The notes under the pieces were generated by a model. It was not told the DNA's origin. It made no database searches and worked only from the letters and a program-made list of their open reading frames with translations. Positions 9,916 to 17,903 of a stretch of DNA of 21,579 bases are shown here, one piece after another (the first letter of the stretch is position 1; each line of letters opens with the position of its first letter). Origin of the DNA: Syntrophales bacterium (GTDB lineage Bacteria; Desulfobacterota; Syntrophia; Syntrophales; UBA2210); NCBI GenBank assembly GCA_023230565.1, contig JALNXD010000048.1:1-21579 (forward strand). Direction: 5' to 3'. Made by a program: the position numbers and the translations under genes.

Positions 9916-10800
9916 TCATTCATCAGGTGCTAAATAGAAAACCGGACGTAGAGGTAGTAACTGTCTTTGTGCTTCGGGAATCCTGTTATAGTGTTCCGTC
10001 CAAAGGTCAAACAATTTCTTGAGATCCAATAGCATAATACGCCGCTTCTCTTGACGCCGTGCCTCTTCTTCGGCGTCGCGTGTGAATCCGCCTGTACACA
10101 CAAAGAGTCCAACATCGGAATCTCCAAGCAGAGCCATGAATCCTCGAACACCATCCACCGCTATTTTGTCTGCTCTCCGCTTGACCTGCACTTTGATTCG
10201 GGGACCTTTTACACCGAGTGGATCTGTATGGGCCACAATATCGATGCCTCTATCCGGCCCCGGCGGTGATATCCAATCCACATAGTACCCCATCCCTCGA
10301 AGAAGTCCTGCAACCAGTTCCTGGAAGTCGTAAGGACTCATCCCCTCAAGGAAGTTCTCAATTTGGGACCAGGCACTTTCGGCGGCTTCTTCTAAGGTCG
10401 TCGCAGCCTCTCCGGCATCAACTTCTTCTTCATCATTTTCACCTGCCGGTTGATCGGCTTTCCATTTTCGATATAACTTCCGTGCCGCACGATGAAAATC
10501 TTCAGCGTCTGAAAATTTTTCAAAAGCTGCGCGACCTTCATCGGTAAGAGACCATGAACCTTTATCTTTGAGAAGCCATCCTGCCCTGACAGTGTTTATT
10601 GTTGAAAAACGGACTATTTTTTCGTAACGGCGAACATTGGGGCGGTTGGGATACATACTTGCCTCGAAGGGTGTCGGCGGGACAATGTCCGTGAGTTGCC
10701 TGAGCACTTCTTTTGCAGGTAAGCCGTCAGGATGTTTCAGCAATATCTTGAATACACCTCGTACAAGTTCCCCCGAGCGCCTTTTGGTGATTTCTGCCAT
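9916..10800 (-). CDS. mrr: Mrr-family restriction endonuclease
   Basis: Mrr-type enzymes cleave DNA with a PD-(D/E)xK fold and in known cases act on modified DNA (type IV restriction). 294 residues. The N-terminal Mrr_N winged helix (about 1-100, with LPAKEVLRQLTDIVPPT and GSWSLTDEGRAAFEKF) is followed by an acidic linker (120-142) and the Mrr catalytic domain: SPYDFQELVAGLLRGMGYYV (E161), GPDRGIDIVA (D187), and IKVQVKRR (Q205, K207). All active-site residues are present. The start ATG 10800 has GGAGG 9 nt upstream. It is the first gene of the minus-strand defence operon, 45 bp before hsdM, so a second restriction activity is expressed with the type I system. It could alternatively act on foreign methylation rather than cooperate with HsdMSR; the sequence does not decide. 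Confidence 0.88.
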   Translation of the reverse strand: MAEITKRRSGELVRGVFKILLKHPDGLPAKEVLRQLTDIVPPTPFEASMYPNRPNVRRYEKIVRFSTINTVRAGWLLKDKGSWSLTDEGRAAFEKFSDAEDFHRAARKLYRKWKADQPAGENDEEEVDAGEAATTLEEAAESAWSQIENFLEGMSPYDFQELVAGLLRGMGYYVDWISPPGPDRGIDIVAHTDPLGVKGPRIKVQVKRRADKIAVDGVRGFMALLGDSDVGLFVCTGGFTRDAEEEARRQEKRRIMLLDLKKLFDLWTEHYNRIPEAQRQLLPLRPVFYLAPDE

Positions 10801-10862
10801 GGCTATAATCCCTCCTGTCCTGGACCCATGATAGCGTCCGACATTAAATGAAGGTCTATTCG

Positions 10863-10921
10863 TCTCTTAAACTGATGGTTTGGGATACTTATGGGATATC
10901 TCTTTTTATATTTTAAGAGAT
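10863..10921. promoter_or_regulatory. Candidate operator repeats upstream of the defence operon
   Basis: The motif ATCTCTT and its complement recur in the leader of the mrr-like gene: TCTCTTAA at 10863-10870, ATCTCTT at 10898-10904, and TTAAGAGAT at 10913-10921. The last two form a 7-bp inverted repeat around an AT-only loop of 10 nt. The location, 60-120 bp before the first start codon of the operon, suits control of transcription, but no clear -35/-10 pair is visible on the minus strand and no regulator gene is adjacent. Confidence 0.3.
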
Positions 10922-11087
10922 GCGACATTATCTGTGTCTCTCGAAGTAGCAACTTTATTAATGAGATTTAGCTCAGACACAAGTAAAAGAAGATGTATCA
11001 GGTATCTAACACTAACTTCTGAATATGTAAAGAGAGTCTGTAAATTTTTATTTTACCCTGCTTACATGCTCTTCATTTTCAAGGCAT

Positions 11088-11117
11088 AAAAAAAGGCGGG
11101 ATTTTCCGCCATTTTTT
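11088..11117. terminator. Bidirectional rho-independent terminator-like hairpin
   Basis: A GGCGG/CCGCC stem (11095-11099 with 11106-11110) around GATTTT is preceded by seven A (11088-11094) and followed by A and six T (11112-11117), so it can terminate from either strand. It separates the tRNA-Leu from the defence operon region. Confidence 0.75.
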
Positions 11118-11159
11118 CAAAAGTGCTTACAATGCGCTTACACCATATTTAAACCATGA

Positions 11160-11191
11160 AAGGGGTCACAATCCTAAGGCTGTAACCCCTT
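11160..11191 (-). terminator. Hairpin downstream of tRNA-Leu
   Basis: AAGGGGT (11160-11166) pairs with ACCCCTT (11185-11191), with a further ACA/TGT pairing inside. It starts 8 nt beyond the tRNA 3' end on the minus strand and ends in a weak T stretch, so it may terminate or process the tRNA transcript. Confidence 0.5.
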
Positions 11192-11198
11192 GATTTTA

Positions 11199-11286
11199 TG
11201 GTACCTGGGGAGGGAATCGAACCCTCACAGTCGCAAGGACCGAGGGATTTTAAGTCCCTTGCGTCTACCAGTTCCGCCACCCAGGC
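11199..11286 (-). tRNA. tRNA-Leu (anticodon UAA)
   Basis: Read on the minus strand this is an 88-nt class II tRNA with encoded CCA. Visible parts: acceptor GCCTGGG pairing CCCAGGT (with a G-U at pair 1-72), a D arm with GGCGGAACTGGTAGACGC, an anticodon arm AGGGA-CTTAAAA-TCCCT with anticodon TAA, a long variable arm CGGTCCTTGCGACTG, and a T arm GAGGG-TTCGATT-CCCTC. The long variable arm and the GG-TAG D loop identify leucine. Its 3' end points toward the restriction operon; tRNA 3' ends are frequent integration sites, but no integrase or second copy of the 3' end is visible here. Confidence 0.97.
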
Positions 11287-11607
11287 ATTATATTTCTTCC
11301 ATGAAGCTCTATTGCATCTACTGTAATATTTGTGCTGATATAACGAATTGCGCCGGAAATGGCAAGGACAAAAGAATTCGAAAGGTTTATAGCGCGGCCC
11401 TTCTTATGCGCACTTATAAAATATGATTCTTTTTTTGCAAATTTTGATGCCTCATAAAAGTATAATCATTCTGCATAGGCGCAATATATCGTTTGAAAAT
11501 ACGTGTGTTCATGTCATCGCGGGAGATGGAAAGAGCTTAATACCGGCTTTTTGCGCAATCATCATTTAAATTCCCAGGAGTTTACTGTATTTATTTACGT
11601 CAATGAC
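11287..11607. other. Intergenic region without a supported gene
   Basis: AT-rich spacer between the tRNA and the phosphorylase promoter. Short open frames on the plus strand lack ribosome binding sites or recognisable sequence. It should contain the tRNA promoter on the minus strand, but I see no convincing -35/-10 pair. Confidence 0.6.
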
Positions 11608-11636
11608 TTGACAGTGGCGTCCATTTCACATAGAGT
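11608..11636 (+). promoter_or_regulatory. Candidate sigma-70-type promoter for the phosphorylase cluster
   Basis: A perfect TTGACA (11608-11613), a 17-bp spacer and TAGAGT (11631-11636, four of six to TATAAT). Transcription would start near 11643, about 90 nt before the likely start codon at 11735. Confidence 0.5.
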
Positions 11637-11734
11637 AGCGCTTATTTTAAAGAAGGCATCTAATCTTATTGTTTTTATTAACAATGAGGAAGAATTGTCA
11701 GAAAATCGAAGTTCAGGCAGGTAGATTTTTCAAA

Positions 11735-13645
11735 ATGCACCAGCAGATTCACTCTTTTTGGGAAGCCGCCGACCGACCCGTTGACATGAAATCCTATCAC
11801 AAATATCCCAGAGAACGAACGTTTCATACTGCCGATCCTGATTTCAAACGGCCTCTTTATAAAGTTCCCCGGGAAATGAAGCTGCGTCTTACGGAACGAT
11901 TACTATTTCTATACGGACATTCGGCCGCCCTTGCATTCATGCCGGAATTGGAAAGGATGCTCCAGGTTCATTTTGCGCATAAGCCTGCTGAGATGATCGA
12001 GAAAGAAGCGCAGTATGATCCATTGGAGCGATTCTCGGAAAAAGACCTGATCCTGATCAGCTATGGCGATATGGTGGCCGATAACGGCAAGAGCACTCTG
12101 GCAACGCTTAATAAATTCCTCGATCTCATCAATGAAGGTTCAATAAATACCCTTCACATTCTTCCTTTTTTCCCCTATTCCTCCGACCGGGGATTCGCGG
12201 TTGTCGATTTCAAACGTGTTGATCCAAAGCTTGGAGACTGGTCTGATATCAAGGGACAAAAGCTCCGTTACGATCTCATGTTCGATGCTGTCCTGAATCA
12301 CGTATCATCCCGCAGCGAACTTTTCAGGGAATTTTTAAAAGGAAACAAGCGGTACCTCGATTTTTTCACCTCTTACGATTCCCCGGAAGAGCTTACAGCC
12401 GATCAGAGAAGAAAAATTTTTCGTCCCCGGACTACGGACATACTTACCCCTTTCCATACCATACACGGTCCTAAATGGTTGTGGTCGACATTTTCAAAAG
12501 ACCAGATCGATCTAAACTTTCGCAATCCCGATGTTCTGATGCATATTGTTGATGCCTTGCTTTTTTATATACGGAGGGGCGCGGATATCCTTCGCCTTGA
12601 TGCAGTGACATATTTGTGGGATGAGCCGGGGACTGAATGCATTCACCTGCCTCAGACCCACATGATTATAAAATTGCTCAGGGATATCATAAATGCAGTT
12701 GCATCGGGCGTCGCAATTCTGACCGAGACGAATGTCCCTCATGATTTCAATATATCCTATTTTGGAAATGGCTATGATGAGGCCCATATGGTGTATAATT
12801 TTGCGCTGCCTCCGCTGGTGCTCTCTGCTTTTTATCGCGGAGATGCACGGAAACTGTCAGAATGGGCCGCCGGACTTGAACCCCCCTCGCCTCTTTCAAC
12901 ATTTTTCAACGTTCTCGACACACACGACGGCATAGGGTTGATCGGCGCAAAGGGAATCTTGCCGGATGAAGAAATAAATTACCTCATCGCACAGGTAAAA
13001 CAGCGGGGAGGATATGTTTCGTATTCGACAAATTGCGAAAAAACCCTTGAACCCTATGAGTTGAATACCACATGGTGGAGCGCCGTAAACGGGGATAGCG
13101 CATGCGAGGACGAATTCCTGCAAATAAGGCGTTATTGCGCAACACGAAGCATTGCGCTTGCAATGAAAGGAGTGCCTGGGATCTATATGCACGGCGCGCT
13201 GGGGACCGCAAATGATCATGTCCGGGTCGAGGAGACTGCAGTTATTCGCGAAGTGAACCGCGGGATTATTAAAAGCGAAAAAATTGAAGAAGAACTGAAG
13301 AATCCGTCATCACGCATGTGCTGCATTACAGCTCATATGAATCGGCTCTACAATGCTCGAACCACACATCGCGCATTCCACCCCAGGGGCGGGCAGAAAA
13401 TACTCCGCCTTTCCCCTGCCCTCTTTGCAGTATTGCGCACATCACCCGAAAAAGACAAAACTGTCCTGGCTCTTACGAACGTGACATTTTCCATCTGTAC
13501 TGTTGAAATACCGGCATTAATGCTGCAATCACCATCTGCGCGATGGCATGATATTCTCAGCTGCCGAACATTTACGACCGGAAGCACAGGCACAATGAGA
13601 ATCACTCTTGAGCCATATGAGATTCTGTGGCTGGAACCCGCATAG
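11735..13645 (+). CDS. GH13_18 sugar phosphorylase (glucosylglycerate/sucrose phosphorylase type)
   Basis: Cleaves an alpha-glucoside with phosphate, with retention, giving alpha-glucose 1-phosphate. About 636 residues from ATG 11735 (AGGTAG box upstream); a TTG at 11669 and an ATG at 11684 in the same frame are alternative starts. The (beta/alpha)8 barrel motifs of glycoside hydrolase family 13 are visible: FDAVLNHVS (183-191), ILRLDAVTYLWDEPGTECIH (nucleophile D289), AILTETNVPH (acid/base E331), and DTHDGIG (D398). The block CIHLPQTH and TETNVPHDFNISYFGNG resembles glucosylglycerate phosphorylases more than classical sucrose phosphorylase, but the substrate is inferred. An N-terminal extension of about 50 residues precedes the family core. 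No transporter is adjacent, so turnover of an endogenous compatible solute fits better than uptake. Confidence 0.85.
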   Translation: MHQQIHSFWEAADRPVDMKSYHKYPRERTFHTADPDFKRPLYKVPREMKLRLTERLLFLYGHSAALAFMPELERMLQVHFAHKPAEMIEKEAQYDPLERFSEKDLILISYGDMVADNGKSTLATLNKFLDLINEGSINTLHILPFFPYSSDRGFAVVDFKRVDPKLGDWSDIKGQKLRYDLMFDAVLNHVSSRSELFREFLKGNKRYLDFFTSYDSPEELTADQRRKIFRPRTTDILTPFHTIHGPKWLWSTFSKDQIDLNFRNPDVLMHIVDALLFYIRRGADILRLDAVTYLWDEPGTECIHLPQTHMIIKLLRDIINAVASGVAILTETNVPHDFNISYFGNGYDEAHMVYNFALPPLVLSAFYRGDARKLSEWAAGLEPPSPLSTFFNVLDTHDGIGLIGAKGILPDEEINYLIAQVKQRGGYVSYSTNCEKTLEPYELNTTWWSAVNGDSACEDEFLQIRRYCATRSIALAMKGVPGIYMHGALGTANDHVRVEETAVIREVNRGIIKSEKIEEELKNPSSRMCCITAHMNRLYNARTTHRAFHPRGGQKILRLSPALFAVLRTSPEKDKTVLALTNVTFSICTVEIPALMLQSPSARWHDILSCRTFTTGSTGTMRITLEPYEILWLEPA

Positions 13646-13759
13646 CAGGAAGGAATCTCTTGTACAATTACTGCGCATGAATCATTATGCGTATACGATG
13701 GAACCCTGCGATCTATTAAAGGGAATCCCCGATAACTGGTAAAATGTTGAGGTGAACGG

Positions 13760-15085
13760 ATGATTGACGCTGATATACTTATTAAAAACGGTACGATCCT
13801 GAAAGTTGACGAAAAGGATACCAGGATACACGGAGGCGCCGCGGCGGTAAAGGGAGACAGGATTGTCGCTCTCGGCACAACGGAAGAGGTCCTTCGCAAT
13901 TACACAGCCCGGAAAATCATCGATGCAGCAGGATCCCTCGTCATGCCCGGCCTTATTAATTCCCATACCCATGCGGCAATGACCTGTTTCCGGGGAATTG
14001 CCGATGACATGGAATTAATGGACTGGCTCAACAACTACATCTTCCCCGCGGAAGCGCAAAACGTCAATTCCGAGCTGGTCTACTGGGGAAGTTTGCTCGC
14101 CTGTGCCGAGATGATCAGATCGGGAACGACCACCTTCTGCGACATGTATATCTTTGAAGATGAAGCGGCTCGAGCCGCCAAAGAAGCCGGAATGAGATGC
14201 CTTCTGGGTGAAGTTCTCTTCGATTTCCCTTCGCCAAACATAAAAACGCCGGAAGACGGAATTCGTTATTCGCGCATGATGATTGAAAAATGGTCCGATG
14301 ATCCGCTGGTAAATATCTTTGTGGAACCTCACGCGCTCTATACCTGCTCTTCGGAACTTCTGAAAAACTCCAAAGCTCTGGCGGATGAATACGGGATACC
14401 ACTCGCCACTCACCTTCTGGAAAACAGGGGAGAACTCCTGCAGTTGAACGACAAACTGGGGAAAAGGGCAACACGATATCTTGAAGAACTGGGGCTTCTG
14501 GATGATCGCTTCTTCGCCTTTCATTGTGTCATGATGGATGATGAAGACATGAAAATATTCGCCGACCATGGCTGCAAAGTGGTGTACAACCCGGAAAGCA
14601 ATATGAAGCTGGCATCGGGTATGGCACCGGTCTCTTCCATGATGAACGCGGGAATCATCGTGGGACTTGGTACCGACGGCTGCGCAAGCAACAATAATCT
14701 CGACATGTTCCAGGAAATGGATACGGCTGCGAAGCTTGAAAAAGCGGCACGCCTTGACCCCACCTTGCTGTCCGCCGAAGAAGTTATCCATATGGCTACA
14801 GGTAACGGGGCAAAGATCCTGGGTATGGAGAATATCACCGGTTCGCTCGAAACAGGGAAAAAGGCCGACATTATTATCATCGATTGCAATAAACCACATC
14901 TGACGCCGCTTTATAATGAATACTCTCATCTTGTCTATGCCGTAAACGGCAGCGATGTCGAAACAGTTATCATCAACGGAAAGATGGTAATGGAAAAGAG
15001 AACACTCCTTACCATAGACGAGGCGAGAGTGATGGCGGAGGTAAGAACGATTGCACAGCGCGTCAAAGAGAGCATACATTATTAG
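13760..15085 (+). CDS. mtaD: Amidohydrolase, 5'-methylthioadenosine/S-adenosylhomocysteine deaminase type (paralog 1)
   Basis: Predicted cytosolic metal-dependent deaminase turning MTA or SAH into the inosine form, a salvage step after SAM use. 441 residues, the usual length. Amidohydrolase signatures are in order: MPGLINSHTHAAMTCFRGIA (metal ligands H69, H71), FVEPHALYTCS (H191), ATHLLEN (H218 and catalytic E221), FAFHCVMMDDEDM (H255), NPESNMKLASGMAP, and VGLGTDGCASNNNLD (D306). The start ATG 13760 has GAGGTG a few bases upstream. It lies 114 bp after the phosphorylase and 7 bp before a paralog of the same length. Other members of this cluster (chlorohydrolase, guanine or cytosine deaminases) share the motifs, so the substrate is not certain. 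Confidence 0.82.
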   Translation: MIDADILIKNGTILKVDEKDTRIHGGAAAVKGDRIVALGTTEEVLRNYTARKIIDAAGSLVMPGLINSHTHAAMTCFRGIADDMELMDWLNNYIFPAEAQNVNSELVYWGSLLACAEMIRSGTTTFCDMYIFEDEAARAAKEAGMRCLLGEVLFDFPSPNIKTPEDGIRYSRMMIEKWSDDPLVNIFVEPHALYTCSSELLKNSKALADEYGIPLATHLLENRGELLQLNDKLGKRATRYLEELGLLDDRFFAFHCVMMDDEDMKIFADHGCKVVYNPESNMKLASGMAPVSSMMNAGIIVGLGTDGCASNNNLDMFQEMDTAAKLEKAARLDPTLLSAEEVIHMATGNGAKILGMENITGSLETGKKADIIIIDCNKPHLTPLYNEYSHLVYAVNGSDVETVIINGKMVMEKRTLLTIDEARVMAEVRTIAQRVKESIHY

Positions 15086-15092
15086 GGACACC

Positions 15093-16418
15093 ATGGAAGA
15101 AGAAACACTGGACATTCTGATCAGGGGCGGAATAGTACTTACAATCTCGAAAGATAAAGACGTAATCGATAACGGTGAAATCGGAATCCGGGACGGAAGG
15201 ATCGAGTTCGTGCGCGCAATCGGAACCGATCTTCACCGGCCGGAAGCAAAGGAAATCATCAATGCCGAAAATATGCTTGTGATGCCCGGTCTCGTCAATA
15301 CACATACTCATCTTCCCATGATTTATTTCCGGGGCCTCGCCGACGATCTGCCGCTGAACGAATGGCTGGTGAATCACATTTTTCCGGCGGAAGCCCGTTT
15401 CGTGAACAGCGAATTCTGCAGGAACGGAGCAAATCTGGCAATTGCCGAAATGATTCTTTCTGGAACAACTACCTTCTGCGATGCCTATTTTTATCCTGAG
15501 AGTATCGCTCAGGCTGCTATAGAATCGAAGATGCGGGGAGTCATCTGCGCCGGATTCGCCGATTTTCCTGCGCCGGGGAATCCTGATCCGGCCAGGAATG
15601 CCGAAGTGGCCAGGGCTTTTCTTGATACGTGGACAGGCTTCTCTTCTCTCATTACCCCTGCCCTCTTCTGCCACGCCCCTTATACCTGTGCACCGGAAAC
15701 TTTCCGCGACATTAAAGATATTGCCCGCAGCAAAGGTGCCCTCTTTATGACTCATTTGGCTGAAACCAAGTGGGAGGTGGAAGATATCAAAAACCGGTAC
15801 GGAGACACCCCTGTCCGGCTTCTTTCGAAGCTTGGGATTCTGGATGAGAAGACAGTTGCAGTCCATTGCAACTGGCTCGATGATGAGGAAATCAGTATAA
15901 TGGCCGATTGCGGGGCAAAAGTTTCTCATAATCCGGAAAGCTCGATGAAACTGGCCGCAGGTGTGGCACCGGTTCCGGCGATGCTTGAAAAAGGAATAAC
16001 CGTAGGGCTTGGAACGGACGGCTGCGCGAGCAACAACGATCTTGATCTTATAAAGGAAATGGGAACGGCGGCAAAAATCCACAAGGCAGTGACACTCGAT
16101 CCGACAGTAATGGATGCACGGACGGTACTCGAACTTGCGACGATAGAAGGGGCCAAAGTACTGGGAATGGAAAAGGAAATAGGATCGATAGAGAAAGGAA
16201 AGCGGGCTGACATACTCCTGATTGATCTGAATAAACCGCACCTGACCCCGCTGTACAACCCCTACTCCCACGTTGTCTATTCAGCCTCGGGAGCCGATGT
16301 CACCACATCGATCATTGACGGAAAGGTGGTCATGCGGAACCGGAATCTCACCACCATTGATATCAACGCTGCAGTTAATTGGGGACGGGTTCACATTTCC
16401 CGCAAGCGGGAAATGTGA
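15093..16418 (+). CDS. Amidohydrolase, 5'-methylthioadenosine/S-adenosylhomocysteine deaminase type (paralog 2)
   Basis: Tandem paralog of the preceding gene, again 441 residues. Metal and catalytic residues are conserved: VMPGLVNTHTHLPMIYFRGL (H71, H73), FCHAPYTCAPE (H194), MTHLAETK (H221, E224), AVHCNWLDDEE (H258), and GLGTDGCASNNDLD (D309). The start ATG 15093 has AGGGA upstream and follows the first gene's stop by 7 bp; the open frame reaches back to 15051 but would overlap the first gene. The last 14 codons (NWGRVHIS... to the stop) lie inside a perfect palindrome (16376-16433), so the native C-terminal tail seen in paralog 1 (ARVMAEVRTIAQRVKESIHY) is replaced by repeat-encoded residues. 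The tail is far from the active site. Divergence from paralog 1 suggests a different substrate. Confidence 0.82.
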   Translation: MEEETLDILIRGGIVLTISKDKDVIDNGEIGIRDGRIEFVRAIGTDLHRPEAKEIINAENMLVMPGLVNTHTHLPMIYFRGLADDLPLNEWLVNHIFPAEARFVNSEFCRNGANLAIAEMILSGTTTFCDAYFYPESIAQAAIESKMRGVICAGFADFPAPGNPDPARNAEVARAFLDTWTGFSSLITPALFCHAPYTCAPETFRDIKDIARSKGALFMTHLAETKWEVEDIKNRYGDTPVRLLSKLGILDEKTVAVHCNWLDDEEISIMADCGAKVSHNPESSMKLAAGVAPVPAMLEKGITVGLGTDGCASNNDLDLIKEMGTAAKIHKAVTLDPTVMDARTVLELATIEGAKVLGMEKEIGSIEKGKRADILLIDLNKPHLTPLYNPYSHVVYSASGADVTTSIIDGKVVMRNRNLTTIDINAAVNWGRVHISRKREM

Positions 16419-16433
16419 ACCCGTCCCCAATTA
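16376..16433. repeat. Perfect 28-bp-stem palindrome between two convergent genes
   Basis: TAATTGGGGACGGG to CCCGC (16376-16403) is exactly complementary to 16406-16433, separated by AA. It contains the stop codon (16416-16418) and last codons of the amidohydrolase, and its last three bases are the TAA of the opposite prepilin-like gene. It may act as a two-way terminator, though it has no T run. The palindrome is seen directly; the function is inference. Confidence 0.95.
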
Positions 16434-17894
16434 GTATTGGATGCTCCCGGAGCCGCCGCTTTTTGTAATTACCATTCCGAAATCGTCAAAAAACTGATCG
16501 TTTGCAGCGGTTGAATCGTAAAAGGCGTGAACGCCGATTTCTGCAGGCCTTTCCGTATCGAAGTTCTCAGAGGTCAGAGCGCCGTCGATAATTTGATTGC
16601 TTTCCTGCCACACGGCAGTGCCATCTACGACAGTGGCGTCTCTCGCCGTGGGCCAGGAGGGTGACGACGAATCGCTTATTCCGGATCCCGTACAGACATA
16701 ACAATGGCCGTTCTGGGAACCCGGGCGTACCACGTCACCACCGTCATAGGCGGTATTCGCATGCCATAAGGGATGAGCGCTGTATTCGGACCAGTGCACT
16801 GGATTGAAATTATCATAATTCCAGCTTCTCGTCCCCCGCGGGTGTTCGTCTGTCCCCTGTACGTAGGCATACATATGGTTTTGCCTGGCGCCATCCTGCC
16901 CTGAATATTCTTCCGCCACCTTGATCAGTAACGTAGACCAGTCTTTGAGGGAATCATTATCGATTACACCGTAGGAATTCGTCATCTGCCGGTAATCGAT
17001 CACAGAATAGGTCCCGCTGATTTTTTTCCAGAGCACGGCGTACACGCTGCCGTCTCTGAGAAATGAAAAAGCCGAAAATTCGGCAGAGGTGATCCAGAAC
17101 GGCGCATTTTTATTCGAGGCGACCGACCGGAAAAACGAGAAACCATACGAATCATCGTCTCCGGGATCCAAATTCCCTTTCGTGTCGAGGCGAAATGAAA
17201 GTCCCATCATGTAGTGATCTCCTTTTCCGCCTTCGGAATTCACATTCACTTTTATCTGCATTGCATAGCCGAGCAGTTGATCGTTCGTGCTCCATGCCGC
17301 CGCGAGATCCGGTGCATCCGCATTGCCGTCCCAGCTTAAATTGAGCATTGCTTCGTTTCCCTTGAACTGAAGGGCGGGATCGCCCCCCGAAGGACCGGTT
17401 GATGAAAGCGTCGCATCCGTGCCGGTATCAGCATCCCATGTGGTATCCAGAGTGGTGTCGCCGTCTTCATCGAACCCGATTGGTGCCGGCGCATCGTTAC
17501 CCGGCAGCGTAGCCATGGCTTTCACTACGTTCCAGGTAATCTTGCGGTGCGTCGATATCCATCCCGAACCGAGAATTCCCGTGGATTCGATAAGCAAGCG
17601 CGTGTTGTCGCCCGGATTATCATAGCTCTTAACGGCAAACCGGTCACCGTTTGCCATGGTGTAGGTCGTCTGATCACCGAATTTGGTGCCATCGGCAATG
17701 AACTGCTGCAGTGCATAGCGACCCCCCGATTCCGCAAGATAGTAAGCCCTGGCCTGCCTGTTGGCAAAAAGCTCTCCATAGGTTCCCGTTGTCGTTATGT
17801 ACACCATTCCGGCCGCAAGAACCGCTATGGCCGTCATGGTAACGATGAGGCCTATGAGTATCAACCCGTTCTGGTTCCGTGCGATTTTTTTCAT
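16431..17894 (-). CDS. PilX-like prepilin with a large extracellular C-terminal region
   Basis: 487 residues. The N-terminus KIARNQNGLILIGLIVTMTA is a type III signal/pilin helix (hydrophobic about 11-34), with G10 as the likely prepilin peptidase site; the glutamate usual at +5 is absent, as in PilX/GspK-type members. The sequence RQARAYYLAESGGRYALQQF is typical of PilX N-terminal domains. A beta-rich region about 120-370 resembles a concanavalin/LamG-like fold with acidic loops (FDEDGDTTLDTTWDADTGTD). Residues 377-430 (WHANTAYDGGDVV ... SPSWPTA ... VVDGTAVWQE) form a small module like those of carbohydrate-binding and phage tail proteins. Last gene of the minus prepilin operon, 9 bp after the previous gene. 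The family call is fair and the ligand unknown. Confidence 0.75.
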   Translation of the reverse strand: MKKIARNQNGLILIGLIVTMTAIAVLAAGMVYITTTGTYGELFANRQARAYYLAESGGRYALQQFIADGTKFGDQTTYTMANGDRFAVKSYDNPGDNTRLLIESTGILGSGWISTHRKITWNVVKAMATLPGNDAPAPIGFDEDGDTTLDTTWDADTGTDATLSSTGPSGGDPALQFKGNEAMLNLSWDGNADAPDLAAAWSTNDQLLGYAMQIKVNVNSEGGKGDHYMMGLSFRLDTKGNLDPGDDDSYGFSFFRSVASNKNAPFWITSAEFSAFSFLRDGSVYAVLWKKISGTYSVIDYRQMTNSYGVIDNDSLKDWSTLLIKVAEEYSGQDGARQNHMYAYVQGTDEHPRGTRSWNYDNFNPVHWSEYSAHPLWHANTAYDGGDVVRPGSQNGHCYVCTGSGISDSSSPSWPTARDATVVDGTAVWQESNQIIDGALTSENFDTERPAEIGVHAFYDSTAANDQFFDDFGMVITKSGGSGSIQY

Positions 17895-17903
17895 TATATT
17901 CCT

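Noticed and set aside
10880..11089. 69-codon open frame beginning MGYLWDISFY
   Set aside because: No ribosome binding site, no recognisable sequence, and it runs into the terminator hairpin; probably chance in AT-rich DNA.
14015..15115. Long minus-strand open frame of 366 codons opposite the first amidohydrolase
   Set aside because: Antisense shadow of a conserved gene, without recognisable domains; the same applies to 15063-16271.
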